This document shows, in pieces, positions 7,903 to 16,458 of a stretch of DNA of 64,000 bases. The stretch spans positions 372,001 to 436,000 of the forward strand of contig CANNHN010000001.1 of NCBI GenBank assembly GCA_947504725.1. The letters run 5' to 3'. This stretch comes from Bacteroidota bacterium (GTDB taxonomy: Bacteria; Bacteroidota; Bacteroidia; 2-12-FULL-35-15). The position numbers were made by a program, and so were the translations under genes. The notes beneath the pieces are model-generated. The model did no database searches, was not told the origin of the DNA, and saw only the letters and a program-made list of their open reading frames with translations. How positions within the stretch are numbered: position 1 is the first letter of the stretch; the number at the start of each line of letters is the position of its first letter.

Positions 7903-8796
7903 TTATTTTTTAGTTAAATTGAGTAATTCTATTTCGTAAACAACTGTTGTATATGGTGGGATAATTCCAGTTGAAGAACCTTCCTCCCCATAAGCGAGGT
8001 GCGAAGGTATAATAAATTTTGCTTTTGCACCTTCATTCATTAAACTTATTGCTGATTCTAAACCTTTAATTACTTGTCCTTGTTCTCCACAAATAAATTC
8101 CATAGGCTGACTTCTTTCATATGTAGATTCAAACATCTTACCATTAATAAAAGAACCTGTATAATTCATTTTAATCACGTTTCCTTTTTCTGCTCTAGCA
8201 CCAGAACCTTGAGTAATCGGGAGGTAATACATTCCATTCGCCAATTTCGAATAACTTACATTACTGGTATCGATAAACAGTTGAATCTTTCTTTGTTCTT
8301 CTATGTCTCTGTCTTCAACTATGGAATCGTAACGTTTTAATTCAGCCTCGTATTCCGCTAATGTAAAGATCTTGTGCAATTTCACATCCATTTTAACAAC
8401 ACTGGTCGGTTTTAAAAAAAGGGGAAGTTTCGCTTTAAAGAATTGTGAAAAAAGGGGTTCTGCATCAACAATAAAAGAAACACTATCTCCTTCATTCATT
8501 GAACTTAATCCTTCTTCAAAGCTTCCTTCAAATGAGGAGTGATTGAAGGGAAGAACTACCATTCCAATATCATTCATGGAATAGGTATCCATAAAAATGG
8601 AATCCTTTTCGGTTTTATAAGTAATAATGAGTTGTAGATAATCTCCAAAGGCTGGCTTTCTTTTGCCATCACCTATCATTTCTAATTTGTAGAAAAGGCC
8701 AGAATCGGTTTCAGTATAACCCTTATACGGAGAAATATCACCGCAAGAAGCTAAAACTATTACTCCAATTAATATATATAATCTATTGATTTTCAA
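7903..8796 (-). CDS. FKBP-type peptidyl-prolyl isomerase lipoprotein (two FKBP domains, TTG start)
   Basis: 297 residues with a lipobox ending IVLASCGD. A degenerate N-terminal FKBP-like half (about residues 25-140) and a canonical C-terminal half (about 185-295: MNYTGSF, IKGLESA, LAYGEEG). In the active-site motif the Trp is replaced by Leu (GLE instead of GWD). No ATG is available: an in-frame TGA lies four codons upstream, so translation must start at TTG 8796, one base from the stop of the upstream gene, which suggests translational coupling. Paralogue of the 6900-7892 gene. Confidence 0.87.
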   Translation of the reverse strand: MKINRLYILIGVIVLASCGDISPYKGYTETDSGLFYKLEMIGDGKRKPAFGDYLQLIITYKTEKDSIFMDTYSMNDIGMVVLPFNHSSFEGSFEEGLSSMNEGDSVSFIVDAEPLFSQFFKAKLPLFLKPTSVVKMDVKLHKIFTLAEYEAELKRYDSIVEDRDIEEQRKIQLFIDTSNVSYSKLANGMYYLPITQGSGARAEKGNVIKMNYTGSFINGKMFESTYERSQPMEFICGEQGQVIKGLESAISLMNEGAKAKFIIPSHLAYGEEGSSTGIIPPYTTVVYEIELLNLTKK

Positions 8797-8797
8797 T

Positions 8798-9343
8798 TTA
8801 TTGTCTCACAGAAAGAAGTTCGAGTTCATACAATACGGATGCTCTCGGAGGGATACGTTTTTCATCGCCAATTAATCCATACGCTAAGTGAGAAGGAAGT
8901 ATCATTGTCGCCTTATCACCCACATGCATATACTTAACTCCTTCATGTAATCCTGTTTCAACGCTACTTTTATCAATAAAAAACTCATATACACCTGTAG
9001 AATCGGATGAATAACAAATCGTACCGTCTAATAGTTTTACATTAAAATTAAGTTTCACCCTTTGCTCAGTCTTTGCTAATTCTCCTGCCCCTTTTTGTGT
9101 AATCATATAACGCAATCCACTACCTGTAATAATCATATCCCACCCTTTTCGTTTCACGTATTGGTCTATTTCGTCACTTTCACGCTTAACAGACATCTTA
9201 TTGGCATCTATCAACTTCTCTTTAAACTCTTTACTTTCAATGTTCGTTTTTTGAACAGGCTTATCCTGATTACTTCCACATGACAACTGCAAAAGCGTTG
9301 ACACATATACAATAGCAATTAAAGAATAGTTTCTAAAAATCAT
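8798..9343 (-). CDS. gldI: GldI-like FKBP-type peptidyl-prolyl isomerase lipoprotein
   Basis: 181 residues with a lipobox (LQLSCGS), a charged helical linker (about residues 35-70) and a single FKBP domain (about 80-181) with VETGLHEGVKYM and HLAYGLIGDEKRIPP motifs. Length, the single domain behind a charged helix, and its position next to nrnA fit GldI, a lipoprotein needed for gliding and T9SS function in Flavobacterium. The active-site Trp position is GLHEG, as is common in GldI-like proteins. It sits 3 bases after nrnA and 1 base before the next FKBP gene. FKBP identity is secure; GldI orthology is inferred. Confidence 0.72.
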   Translation of the reverse strand: MIFRNYSLIAIVYVSTLLQLSCGSNQDKPVQKTNIESKEFKEKLIDANKMSVKRESDEIDQYVKRKGWDMIITGSGLRYMITQKGAGELAKTEQRVKLNFNVKLLDGTICYSSDSTGVYEFFIDKSSVETGLHEGVKYMHVGDKATMILPSHLAYGLIGDEKRIPPRASVLYELELLSVRQ

Positions 9344-9346
9344 GTT

Positions 9347-10363
9347 TTATTTACGATGTAAAGCTGTTTTGTAATCTGGCAATAAAGCCTCAAACTTCTG
9401 AAGTGTCTTTGACATACTTAATTCACTCATACCGCCAGCCGCATTTGCATGTCCGCCTCCACTAAAATGCTTACGCGCAAATACATTCACATCAAAACTG
9501 CCTTGCGAACGGAAAGATGTTTTAATAATTCCATCTCGCTCTACAAAAAAAGCGGCAAAACGGATGCCTGCAATAGATAAAGCATAGTTCACAACACCTT
9601 CGGTATCGCCCTTTTGATATTTGTAGCGAATCAATTCTTCTTCCGTTAGGCTAAAATAAGCTGCGTTATATTCCTTAAACACTTTTAATTTTTCACTTAA
9701 ACTGAAACCGAGTAACTTGATTTTATTCTCGGTACTTCCATCATAAATGCGATTGTGTATGTCAGCATTTTCGGCACCAGCATCAATTAGAGAAGCAATA
9801 ATCTTATGTGTCTTAGAAGTAGTTGATGGAAAACGAAAAGAGCCAGTATCGGTCATAATACCTGTATACAAACAGTTTCCAATATCTTTATTCATGAGCT
9901 TTTTATGTCCCATCATTTGGATAAATTCAAAAACAAGCTCACAAGTCGAACAAGCCTTTATACTGTGTAACATATATTTAGCAAAGCCTTCAGGCTGTAA
10001 ATGATGATCAATCATAAACTTAACTCCTTTTGACTTTCCTACTTCATCACCTAATTTATCAATTCGCTTTAATGAATTAAAATCCAAACAAAAGATAATA
10101 TCTGCTTTAGCAACTAATGTTTTTGCCGTCTTCGGATTTTTTGTAAAATCGGTTGCTTTTTTATTCCCAGGCAACCAAAATAAAAAGGAAGGATAATCAT
10201 TTGGTGTAATTACGTTCACTTTGTGCTTTAATTGTATAAGATAATTATACAAGCCCAAGGAAGACCCCATTGCATCACCATCAGGCGACCAATGCGTAAC
10301 GATTACAATATTTTTTGGCTTATTTAAAAGCGATTTTACTTCTTTAAGTTGTTTTGCATTCAT
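9347..10363 (-). CDS. nrnA: DHH-family phosphoesterase, NrnA-like oligoribonuclease/pAp phosphatase
   Basis: 338 residues, cytoplasmic. DHH motifs: SPDGDAMGSS near residue 28, CLDFN near 95, MIDHH near 120, and the DHHA1 glycine-rich GGGHANAAGG near 302. The family degrades nano-RNAs and adenosine 3',5'-bisphosphate using Mn2+. It heads the minus-strand operon with the GldI-like and other FKBP genes and is divergent from ndk. A TAAATTTG box lies only 8 bases upstream of the ATG, implying a very short leader. Confidence 0.9.
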   Translation of the reverse strand: MNAKQLKEVKSLLNKPKNIVIVTHWSPDGDAMGSSLGLYNYLIQLKHKVNVITPNDYPSFLFWLPGNKKATDFTKNPKTAKTLVAKADIIFCLDFNSLKRIDKLGDEVGKSKGVKFMIDHHLQPEGFAKYMLHSIKACSTCELVFEFIQMMGHKKLMNKDIGNCLYTGIMTDTGSFRFPSTTSKTHKIIASLIDAGAENADIHNRIYDGSTENKIKLLGFSLSEKLKVFKEYNAAYFSLTEEELIRYKYQKGDTEGVVNYALSIAGIRFAAFFVERDGIIKTSFRSQGSFDVNVFARKHFSGGGHANAAGGMSELSMSKTLQKFEALLPDYKTALHRK

Positions 10364-10370
10364 AGAAGTG

Positions 10371-10378
10371 CAAATTTA
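10371..10378 (-). promoter_or_regulatory. Candidate -7 box of the nrnA-FKBP operon
   Basis: TAAATTTG on the minus strand matches TAnnTTTG, 8 bases upstream of the ATG at 10363. The transcript would start about 3-5 bases before the start codon. A TTG lies about 24 bases further upstream, longer than the usual 19-21. Confidence 0.4.
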
Positions 10379-10488
10379 CAATAAAAAGCGCTTGGTTATT
10401 TGCAATCTTTATTTGGGAATCTTACTTATTTGAAGATATTTTTTCTAATTTCGCACCCGAATTTAATTAACAAATCAAGATAAAAGAA

Positions 10489-10908
10489 ATGGCAACAAAC
10501 AGAACATTTACAATGATTAAGCCGGATGCAGTTGAGAACAACTCTATTGGTGGGATTTTAAAGATGATTAACGAAGCGGGGTTTCGCATTGTAGCAATGA
10601 AATACACAAAATTATCAGCAGAAGCGGCTGGTACTTTTTATGAAATTCACAAAGAGCGTCCGTTCTATGGTGAATTAGTAAATTATATGTCATCTGGACC
10701 AATAGTAGCGGCTATCTTAGAAAAGAATAATGCTGTTGCTGATTTCAGAACCTTAATTGGAGCTACAGATCCAACAAAAGCTGACGAAGGAACAATCCGT
10801 AAAATATACGCAAAATCAATTGCAGCAAATGCCGTACACGGTTCTGACAGCGATGAAAACGCTCAAATTGAAGGAGATTTTTATTTTTCTAAATTGGAAA
10901 GATTCTAA
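10489..10908 (+). CDS. ndk: Nucleoside diphosphate kinase
   Basis: A 139-residue NDP kinase of normal length. MIKPDAV opens the fold and the phospho-acceptor His lies in [11 protein letters not shown] near residue 116. It balances nucleoside triphosphate pools using ATP. Divergent from nrnA, with 125 bases between the start codons; a TAATTTCG near 10446-10453 (one mismatch to TAnnTTTG) may be its -7 box. A clear terminator follows at 10934. Confidence 0.97.
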   Translation: MATNRTFTMIKPDAVENNSIGGILKMINEAGFRIVAMKYTKLSAEAAGTFYEIHKERPFYGELVNYMSSGPIVAAILEKNNAVADFRTLIGATDPTKADEGTIRKIYAKSIAANAVHGSDSDENAQIEGDFYFSKLERF

Positions 10909-10933
10909 TTATATTAACTTTCTTTACGAATAG

Positions 10934-10963
10934 AAGCCTGTTTTAAATAAAACAGGCTTTTTT
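10934..10963 (+). terminator. ndk terminator
   Basis: AAGCCTGTTTT (10934-10944) and AAAACAGGCTT (10949-10959) form an 11-base stem with an AAAT loop, followed by a T run. Confidence 0.88.
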
Positions 10964-10967
10964 AATT

Positions 10968-10995
10968 CCCCTCCGTGAAGGGAGTTAGGGGGATT
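10968..10995. repeat. CCCCTCC...GGAG...GGGG intergenic repeat
   Basis: CCCCTCCGTGAAGGGAGTT followed by AGGGGGATT, a short GC-rich palindromic element between ndk and the convergent DUF2779 gene. It is related in form to those at 4011 and 32582. Confidence 0.55.
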
Positions 10996-11010
10996 GATAA
11001 CGTATTTAAA

Positions 11011-12489
11011 TTACGAAACTCCTTCAAGCACTTCAAATATTTTCACCATAGCGAATGTATCCAGCTTGCAATATTCCAAAAGCTGTTCGCGGGTTTCCAA
11101 AGCTCTGAACATATCAGACTCTTTTTTAAGATTTTCAAACGCAATCATAGCAACACTTCCGCTACCAATTTTTAAATTCGAATAGCTCAATTCTGGAACC
11201 AATGCAGGCAAAACATTTTTGATTGAAAACGAATTTTTCATATCCGGATGATAATAAGCTCTTTCTTGAAAAGGCTGAACAAGATCAACAATGCGACTAA
11301 TACGGCTATCAATTTCAGAAGCAAATTCAGGAAAATCTTTTTTCAATCCATTCAATACGTTTCGCTCCATCAAAATATCATAAACCAAAATTGTTCCTTC
11401 CGATTCGGTATCTTTTAAGAGTGATTCTAAAAAAGCTTTACGAGGGTCAGAATGTTCGTCAGCCAAAAATTCAAAATGTTCTAGCTTCGAATGTTGATCT
11501 TTTTTATAATGCAATGAATATTGAAAAGGAATATGCTGATAAGGCTTTGTTTTCTCAAATAAAGGAACTGCTGGCATAAACGTTTCAAAATCCATAAAAA
11601 ACAAAGGATATTTTAATTTTTGTAGAAATCCTGAAATTGATACTTTATCAACAAGTGCTTTCTTATCCTTAATAGCTTGAATATGAATATTCACATTTTT
11701 GTCTAATTCATTTACTGCAGGAATTTGATCAATTGTTTTATATCCATTATTATACAAAGTAAAGAGCTCTGTTTTTTTTATTCCTGTTATTTCAAAAACT
11801 GAATTACTCGGAACGCCTTTCCAACAATTACCCATAAAATCACAGTTATAAGGACTAAAGCATTGTTCTCCAATTTTAATATCTGGCTCAGCTGGAGTGT
11901 TTACAACTGCCATTGAGCGATTTATATTATCCTGCACCAAGTCTTGATTAGACAAGGCTTCTTTTAAAACCGACTTGATAGAAAATAATCCTTTTAAATC
12001 AACGTCCCCATTTCTTACATATTGATTATTGATAATCACTAGAGAAATGTCCGTCAATGGAATACCAGAATTTGTAATTACCCAATATTGCAAAGAGGCG
12101 TCTAAAATATACGTTGGAGAAATTTTGGTAGAGCTTTTTACCTCATATGCATACCATTCATTGTCTTTTTTCACTAAAATATCAAGAATAGCAAGCACTT
12201 GATTGAACTGAAAAGCAGCTTCATAAATCACTTCTACTCCGGATTCTATTAATTTTCTTGTTTTTTCTACGGCCTCTATATTGTTTGAACGTTTTGCAGG
12301 AGTTGCATCAACACCATTCGGAAAAAGCTTCTGAGCTAACACTCCAACATTGTTTCCTCTATTGAAAATTGCTTGTTGCTCAGAAGAAACAGCATCTCTT
12401 TTTTGAATAAAGAATTTATAGAGGTACAATGATTTTGAACATTGCAAACCCCTCAAGAATGTTGATTTACTTAAAATATGCTTTTCCAC
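11011..12489 (-). CDS. DUF2779 protein: Cas4/RecB-like nuclease joined to a DnaQ-like exonuclease
   Basis: 492 residues from a GTG start at 12489. The first half has a PD-(D/E)xK nuclease core (ILDILVKK then YEVKSST, about residues 90-115). It also has cysteines like the iron-sulfur Cas4/AddB group: one early (GLQCSKS, residue 17) and three later in C-x5-C-x5-C spacing (near residues 205-220). The second half begins FMDFETF (about residue 295) and ends with YCKLDTFA, a YxxxD pattern of DEDDy 3'-5' exonucleases. Two nucleases in one chain suggest DNA processing or repair; the function is uncharacterised. It stands alone. A TACTTTTG box 5 bases before the GTG suggests a leaderless mRNA. Confidence 0.82.
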   Translation of the reverse strand: MEKHILSKSTFLRGLQCSKSLYLYKFFIQKRDAVSSEQQAIFNRGNNVGVLAQKLFPNGVDATPAKRSNNIEAVEKTRKLIESGVEVIYEAAFQFNQVLAILDILVKKDNEWYAYEVKSSTKISPTYILDASLQYWVITNSGIPLTDISLVIINNQYVRNGDVDLKGLFSIKSVLKEALSNQDLVQDNINRSMAVVNTPAEPDIKIGEQCFSPYNCDFMGNCWKGVPSNSVFEITGIKKTELFTLYNNGYKTIDQIPAVNELDKNVNIHIQAIKDKKALVDKVSISGFLQKLKYPLFFMDFETFMPAVPLFEKTKPYQHIPFQYSLHYKKDQHSKLEHFEFLADEHSDPRKAFLESLLKDTESEGTILVYDILMERNVLNGLKKDFPEFASEIDSRISRIVDLVQPFQERAYYHPDMKNSFSIKNVLPALVPELSYSNLKIGSGSVAMIAFENLKKESDMFRALETREQLLEYCKLDTFAMVKIFEVLEGVS

Positions 12490-12603
12490 AGAGCAAAAGT
12501 ATCAAATATGTTGAAGCACTGAACTTTTGCTTTTTTTATTTACAAATCGACCGATAACTAATTTGTGCAGGCAAATGGTCTTTTAATTTACAATATATAT
12601 AGC

Positions 12604-12611
12604 TACATTTG
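12604..12611 (+). promoter_or_regulatory. Candidate -7 box of the T9SS pair
   Basis: TACATTTG matches TAnnTTTG and lies 26 bases before the ATG of the CHU_C protein. No clear -33 TTG at 19-21 bases. Confidence 0.35.
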
Positions 12612-12637
12612 TTATCCAGATTACTTGCGATTAAATT

Positions 12638-13708
12638 ATGAATAAAATTATACGACACGTACTTTTAGTATTCGTCTTTACAAATTTATTTTTCACCTTT
12701 ACTTCTGCTCAATTTGTAGTAAATGCAGGTTCAGATAAAGTGCTTTGCCCTGGTTTCACTGCGTTAATTGGCAGTCCAGCACCAGCTTCCGGTGGATTAG
12801 CACCATATACTTATTCATGGAACCCTTCTACATTTTTAAGTAGTTCTACTTCTCCAAATCCTTTATGTTCACCTGCATCTGGTAATTATATTACCTATAC
12901 ATTAACTGTAACAGATGATACTGGTGCTGTTAAAACTGATATAGTTATTGTTTCCTTTCAATATGTAGATAATGTCAATGCAGGAAACGACACAAGCATT
13001 TGTGAAAACAGCTTTGCCGTTTTAGGCGCTGACTTGAATATTAGTGGCATGGGCGTGAATTACTCATGGTTACCGACAACGTTTCTCGACAACAACACGC
13101 TTCCTCGTCCAACATCCTTAAATCCAACATATAGCATAACGTATACATTAACAGCTACCAGCGCAGCTTGTCCTCCCAAAACAGACGTGGTAACGGTAAC
13201 CATCATCCCTACTCCGATTATTGATGCTGGATTAGATGTTACTATCCAGGAAGGTGAAGTTGCTACATTAAATGCTACAGGTGGTTTTTATTATGCTTGG
13301 GCTCCAATGCCAATTAGCTATCAATTTACAGCAAACCCTGATGTAGAACCACTCATAACTACTACATATTATTTATATGGCACCGACAATTCAAATACTT
13401 GTCCTAATTATGATTCGGTTATAGTAACGGTTATACCAAATGACGAACTCGTTTTCTATAATACCTTCACTCCGAATAATGATGGGAACAATGACACCTG
13501 GTACATTGGAAACGTTTATAAGTATCCAAACAACAAACTTGAAATATACAATCGGAATGGGAAGCTAGTTTATAAAGCGAGTAGTTATGTAAACAACTGG
13601 GATGGACATGCATTTGGTGAAAGACTTCCTGCTGGCACATACTTTTGGGTTTTTGAGTTAGGAGATGGTAAAGGGAAAAAACATGGGGATGTTACAATTA
13701 TAGATTAA
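12638..13708 (+). CDS. T9SS type B sorting-domain (CHU_C) secreted protein
   Basis: 356 residues. A signal peptide ends near TSAQ. Three repeated Ig/PKD-like beta domains follow at about residues 28-108, 110-190 and 192-268, each with a NAG.D/DAG.D opening. The C-terminal 85 residues are the gliding-motility-associated type B sorting domain: FTPNNDGNNDTWYI, IYNRNGKLVY, NWDGH and a final LPAGTYFW strand. Such proteins cross the outer membrane through the type IX system and usually need a PorP/SprF partner, which is the next gene 5 bases downstream. The adhesive or structural role is not known. Confidence 0.92.
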   Translation: MNKIIRHVLLVFVFTNLFFTFTSAQFVVNAGSDKVLCPGFTALIGSPAPASGGLAPYTYSWNPSTFLSSSTSPNPLCSPASGNYITYTLTVTDDTGAVKTDIVIVSFQYVDNVNAGNDTSICENSFAVLGADLNISGMGVNYSWLPTTFLDNNTLPRPTSLNPTYSITYTLTATSAACPPKTDVVTVTIIPTPIIDAGLDVTIQEGEVATLNATGGFYYAWAPMPISYQFTANPDVEPLITTTYYLYGTDNSNTCPNYDSVIVTVIPNDELVFYNTFTPNNDGNNDTWYIGNVYKYPNNKLEIYNRNGKLVYKASSYVNNWDGHAFGERLPAGTYFWVFELGDGKGKKHGDVTIID

Positions 13709-13713
13709 TAATT

Positions 13714-14673
13714 TTGAAAAAAAAGAGCATATATTTTATTCTTTTTTGTTTTGTATCACTTTTCTGTGATGCACAGCAGTTGCCATATTATACGCAACAT
13801 AAAAACAATGCTTTTATGATTAATCCTGGAGTAACAGGAACAAAAAGATTATTAGATGCTCGATTAAACTACAGAAAGCAATGGGTTGGTTACGATGGTG
13901 CACCAACTACACTCTCACTTGGATTGCACAGCAGATTCCTAAAGGGTAAAATGGGTGCTGGTTTGTATTTGATGCAAGATAAAATTGGTCCTTCAAAACA
14001 AACTAACATTGGTGGAGCATATGCTTACCACCTTCGCTTCCCTGATTGTGAATTATCAGCCGGACTAGCAGGCAATTTCACAAAATATACTTTGAATGGA
14101 AATTATATAAACTTGCACAATAATCAGGATCCTGCCATCAACCAAAATTTGTCAAATAGTACGTGGGTATCAGATGCCAGCTTTGGAGTCTATTTATATA
14201 ATGATCGATTTCATGTTGGAGCAAGTGGTTTACATTTATTACAATCTACCGCTGAATTTTATAAAGAGGATACTACAAAAAGAGGATTAGTTAAATATAC
14301 CTCTCAAATTAACTTTACTTTAGGTTACAACTTCTCACAAAATCCTGATTATGTCTGGGAAAGCACATTGTACGGACAATACGTGAAAGGTGCGCCCTTG
14401 ATGCTTGATTACACATTGCGCGTTCACTTTTTCGAAAAGGCTTTTACTGGTGTTTCACTTCGATTGCGCGATGCAATAGCAATTCATGCTGGATTTACCA
14501 TTCTAGAGAATTATCAAATTAGTTATTCATATGATATTCAAATAGGCGGACTAAAAAAATACAACAGCGGTTCGCATGAAATTATGCTATCGGTTAGTCA
14601 CAACATTTTTAAAACAAAAAGGGGAAGAGATAATAGTAAGTTTCTGAATCAGAGATACGGTTATCTTTTTTAA
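13714..14673 (+). CDS. PorP/SprF family type IX secretion outer-membrane protein
   Basis: 319 residues, signal peptide ending near CDAQ, then the family opening QLPYYTQHKNNAFMINPGVTG and a series of amphipathic beta strands typical of this barrel family. Members hold or help secrete the type B T9SS substrate encoded next to them. The start is TTG at 13714, 5 bases after the preceding stop, so the two are co-transcribed and probably translationally coupled. Confidence 0.93.
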   Translation: MKKKSIYFILFCFVSLFCDAQQLPYYTQHKNNAFMINPGVTGTKRLLDARLNYRKQWVGYDGAPTTLSLGLHSRFLKGKMGAGLYLMQDKIGPSKQTNIGGAYAYHLRFPDCELSAGLAGNFTKYTLNGNYINLHNNQDPAINQNLSNSTWVSDASFGVYLYNDRFHVGASGLHLLQSTAEFYKEDTTKRGLVKYTSQINFTLGYNFSQNPDYVWESTLYGQYVKGAPLMLDYTLRVHFFEKAFTGVSLRLRDAIAIHAGFTILENYQISYSYDIQIGGLKKYNSGSHEIMLSVSHNIFKTKRGRDNSKFLNQRYGYLF

Positions 14674-14678
14674 AACAA

Positions 14679-15476
14679 CTATTCTAATATCTCATACTTT
14701 TCATAGGCTTCAGTTCGATAACAAGAATTAAAATGCCACCATTCTGTGGTTATTCCCATAAAACCACCTAACTCCATAACATCACGCAATAATTTCCTGT
14801 TCAACAATTGAATATAAGTCAACTTGCCTTCTTCTAACATTCTATCTTCTTCTCTAGGATAAGCTAACTCACCGAAATAATCATAAGGAGTTCCCATGTC
14901 TAATTCAATTCCATCTTCATTAATAATACTCACATCTACAGCAGCTCCAAAATTATGCAAAGATCCATTGTTCGGGTTCGAAACATATTTTGATCTTTCG
15001 AAATATGGAACATCAATTGTGTCCCACATCTTACGCTGTATACTCCTTGAACGAACAGCATCAAAAACGATAAGATTATAAAATGGAAATTTTGCTTTTA
15101 GAATCCTCTGAGAACATATTAATTTTTTAGCTACATCAGGCTGTAAATAGCATTTATTAAAGTCCCCATAAATATCTAAACCTAAAAAATTATTATTTGT
15201 AGAATATTTTAAATCCACAACAATACTCGTATCGAGTTCTTTTACATCAATAAGTCCAGTAGCAAGAATACGTTTTTCAATTTCACTAATCACCAAGGGT
15301 GTTGGAAGATAAACGCCTTTTAGTATAGAGTCGTGAACAATAGTAATTGTGGGTTCTTTTAAAGCAATAGACGGCACTTTATTCTGAGCATTATTCGCTT
15401 GAACAAAGTAATCACAGGCTTCAAAAGAAAACAATGCAATACTTAAAAACACCAAAAAGATTAAAAACTTCTTCAT
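14679..15476 (-). CDS. D-Ala-D-Ala dipeptidase (VanX/DdpX-type, peptidase M15D)
   Basis: 265 residues from the ATG at 15476 (a TTG four codons upstream is possible). The N-terminal signal with FEAC suggests a lipoprotein. The zinc site is visible: SLHNFGAAVD (His and Asp ligands, near residue 165) and EWWHF near residue 250 (catalytic Glu and third ligand). The family hydrolyses D-Ala-D-Ala or related dipeptides; with no vanA/H beside it, peptidoglycan turnover or nutrient use is likelier than glycopeptide resistance. Convergent with the T9SS pair, divergent from ctlX. Confidence 0.88.
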   Translation of the reverse strand: MKKFLIFLVFLSIALFSFEACDYFVQANNAQNKVPSIALKEPTITIVHDSILKGVYLPTPLVISEIEKRILATGLIDVKELDTSIVVDLKYSTNNNFLGLDIYGDFNKCYLQPDVAKKLICSQRILKAKFPFYNLIVFDAVRSRSIQRKMWDTIDVPYFERSKYVSNPNNGSLHNFGAAVDVSIINEDGIELDMGTPYDYFGELAYPREEDRMLEEGKLTYIQLLNRKLLRDVMELGGFMGITTEWWHFNSCYRTEAYEKYEILE

Positions 15477-15485
15477 TTCTATGAA

Positions 15486-15521
15486 CAAAGTTAATCATTC
15501 TATAATTCTTGATTACTTTTG
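15486..15521. promoter_or_regulatory. Compact divergent promoter pair
   Basis: TAACTTTG on the minus strand (15486-15493) serves the dipeptidase gene and TACTTTTG on the plus strand (15514-15521) serves the amidinotransferase gene. Both match TAnnTTTG and lie 9 and 5 bases from the respective ATG. The whole divergent region is only 50 bases. Confidence 0.5.
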
Positions 15522-15526
15522 TAGAA

Positions 15527-16435
15527 ATGCTGAATAAAGCTTCTAAAATATTAATGATTCGTCCGACTAATTTCGGATTCAATTCACAAACTGCTGAGAG
15601 CAATTCCTTTCAGCAAAAAGCAGCAGCGGATAATGCCGAAATGATTCAATCTAAAGCCTTAGAGGAGTTTGAAGCATTTTCCAAAAAACTAATTGCGGCT
15701 GGAATTGATGTTATTATTTTTGATGACACTAACGTTCCGCATACTCCTGACTCCATTTTTCCAAACAATTGGATTTCCTTTCACGAAAACAATGTGTTGG
15801 TCTTATATCCGATGCTTGCAGAAAACAGGAGGCATGAAAGAAGATCCGACATTTTATCAGAATTCAAAAAAAGCAATACCGTATTTATTGATTTGTCAAA
15901 ATTTGAAAACAAAAAAATGTATTTGGAAGGAACTGGAAGTATCGTTTTTGACTATACGAACATGGTTTCTTATGCAAACCGTTCTCCGCGCACAGATAAA
16001 ATGCTATTTGAGCAATTGAGTAAACAATTGAATTTCGAAAGTGTATTTTTTAATGCTGTAGATCAAAAAGGGAATGACATTTATCACACAAATGTTTTTA
16101 TGTGTATTGGAATAGGGTTTGCTGTTCTTTGTAGCGACTGCATTACCGACAAAAACGACTTAGAAAAAGTAGTAGACTCTTTAAAATCTACTAAACATGA
16201 AATTATTTATATTTCGTACGATCAAATGAATTCCTTTGCTGGCAACATGTATCAGCTGTATAATTTTAAAGGAGAAAGTTTTGTTGTAATGAGCGAACAA
16301 GCTTTCAAATCTCTAAATGCGAATCAAATTAAACAACTGGAACAATACGGAAAATTATTACACAGCCCACTTTATACGATTGAGCAATATGGAGGTGGCA
16401 GCGCGAGATGCATGATGGCTGATATAAAAACATAA
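15527..16435 (+). CDS. ctlX: CtlX-like amidinotransferase / arginine-deiminase-related hydrolase
   Basis: 302 residues from the ATG at 15527. Guanidine-modifying-enzyme motifs are present in order: FPNNWISFH (about residues 80-88), EGTGS near 138, the catalytic His in YHTN near 184, and the C-terminal GGGSARCM with the nucleophile Cys near 295. The family hydrolyses citrulline or related guanidino/ureido compounds. No arginine or citrulline pathway genes lie beside it. YajQ follows 23 bases downstream, possibly on the same transcript. Confidence 0.85.
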   Translation: MLNKASKILMIRPTNFGFNSQTAESNSFQQKAAADNAEMIQSKALEEFEAFSKKLIAAGIDVIIFDDTNVPHTPDSIFPNNWISFHENNVLVLYPMLAENRRHERRSDILSEFKKSNTVFIDLSKFENKKMYLEGTGSIVFDYTNMVSYANRSPRTDKMLFEQLSKQLNFESVFFNAVDQKGNDIYHTNVFMCIGIGFAVLCSDCITDKNDLEKVVDSLKSTKHEIIYISYDQMNSFAGNMYQLYNFKGESFVVMSEQAFKSLNANQIKQLEQYGKLLHSPLYTIEQYGGGSARCMMADIKT

Positions 16436-16458
16436 ATTCTAAAAATCATAACTTCTAA

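Noticed and set aside
14679-15476. Vancomycin resistance by the VanX-like gene
   Set aside because: No vanA, vanH or regulator nearby; a general D-Ala-D-Ala or cell-wall dipeptidase is more likely.
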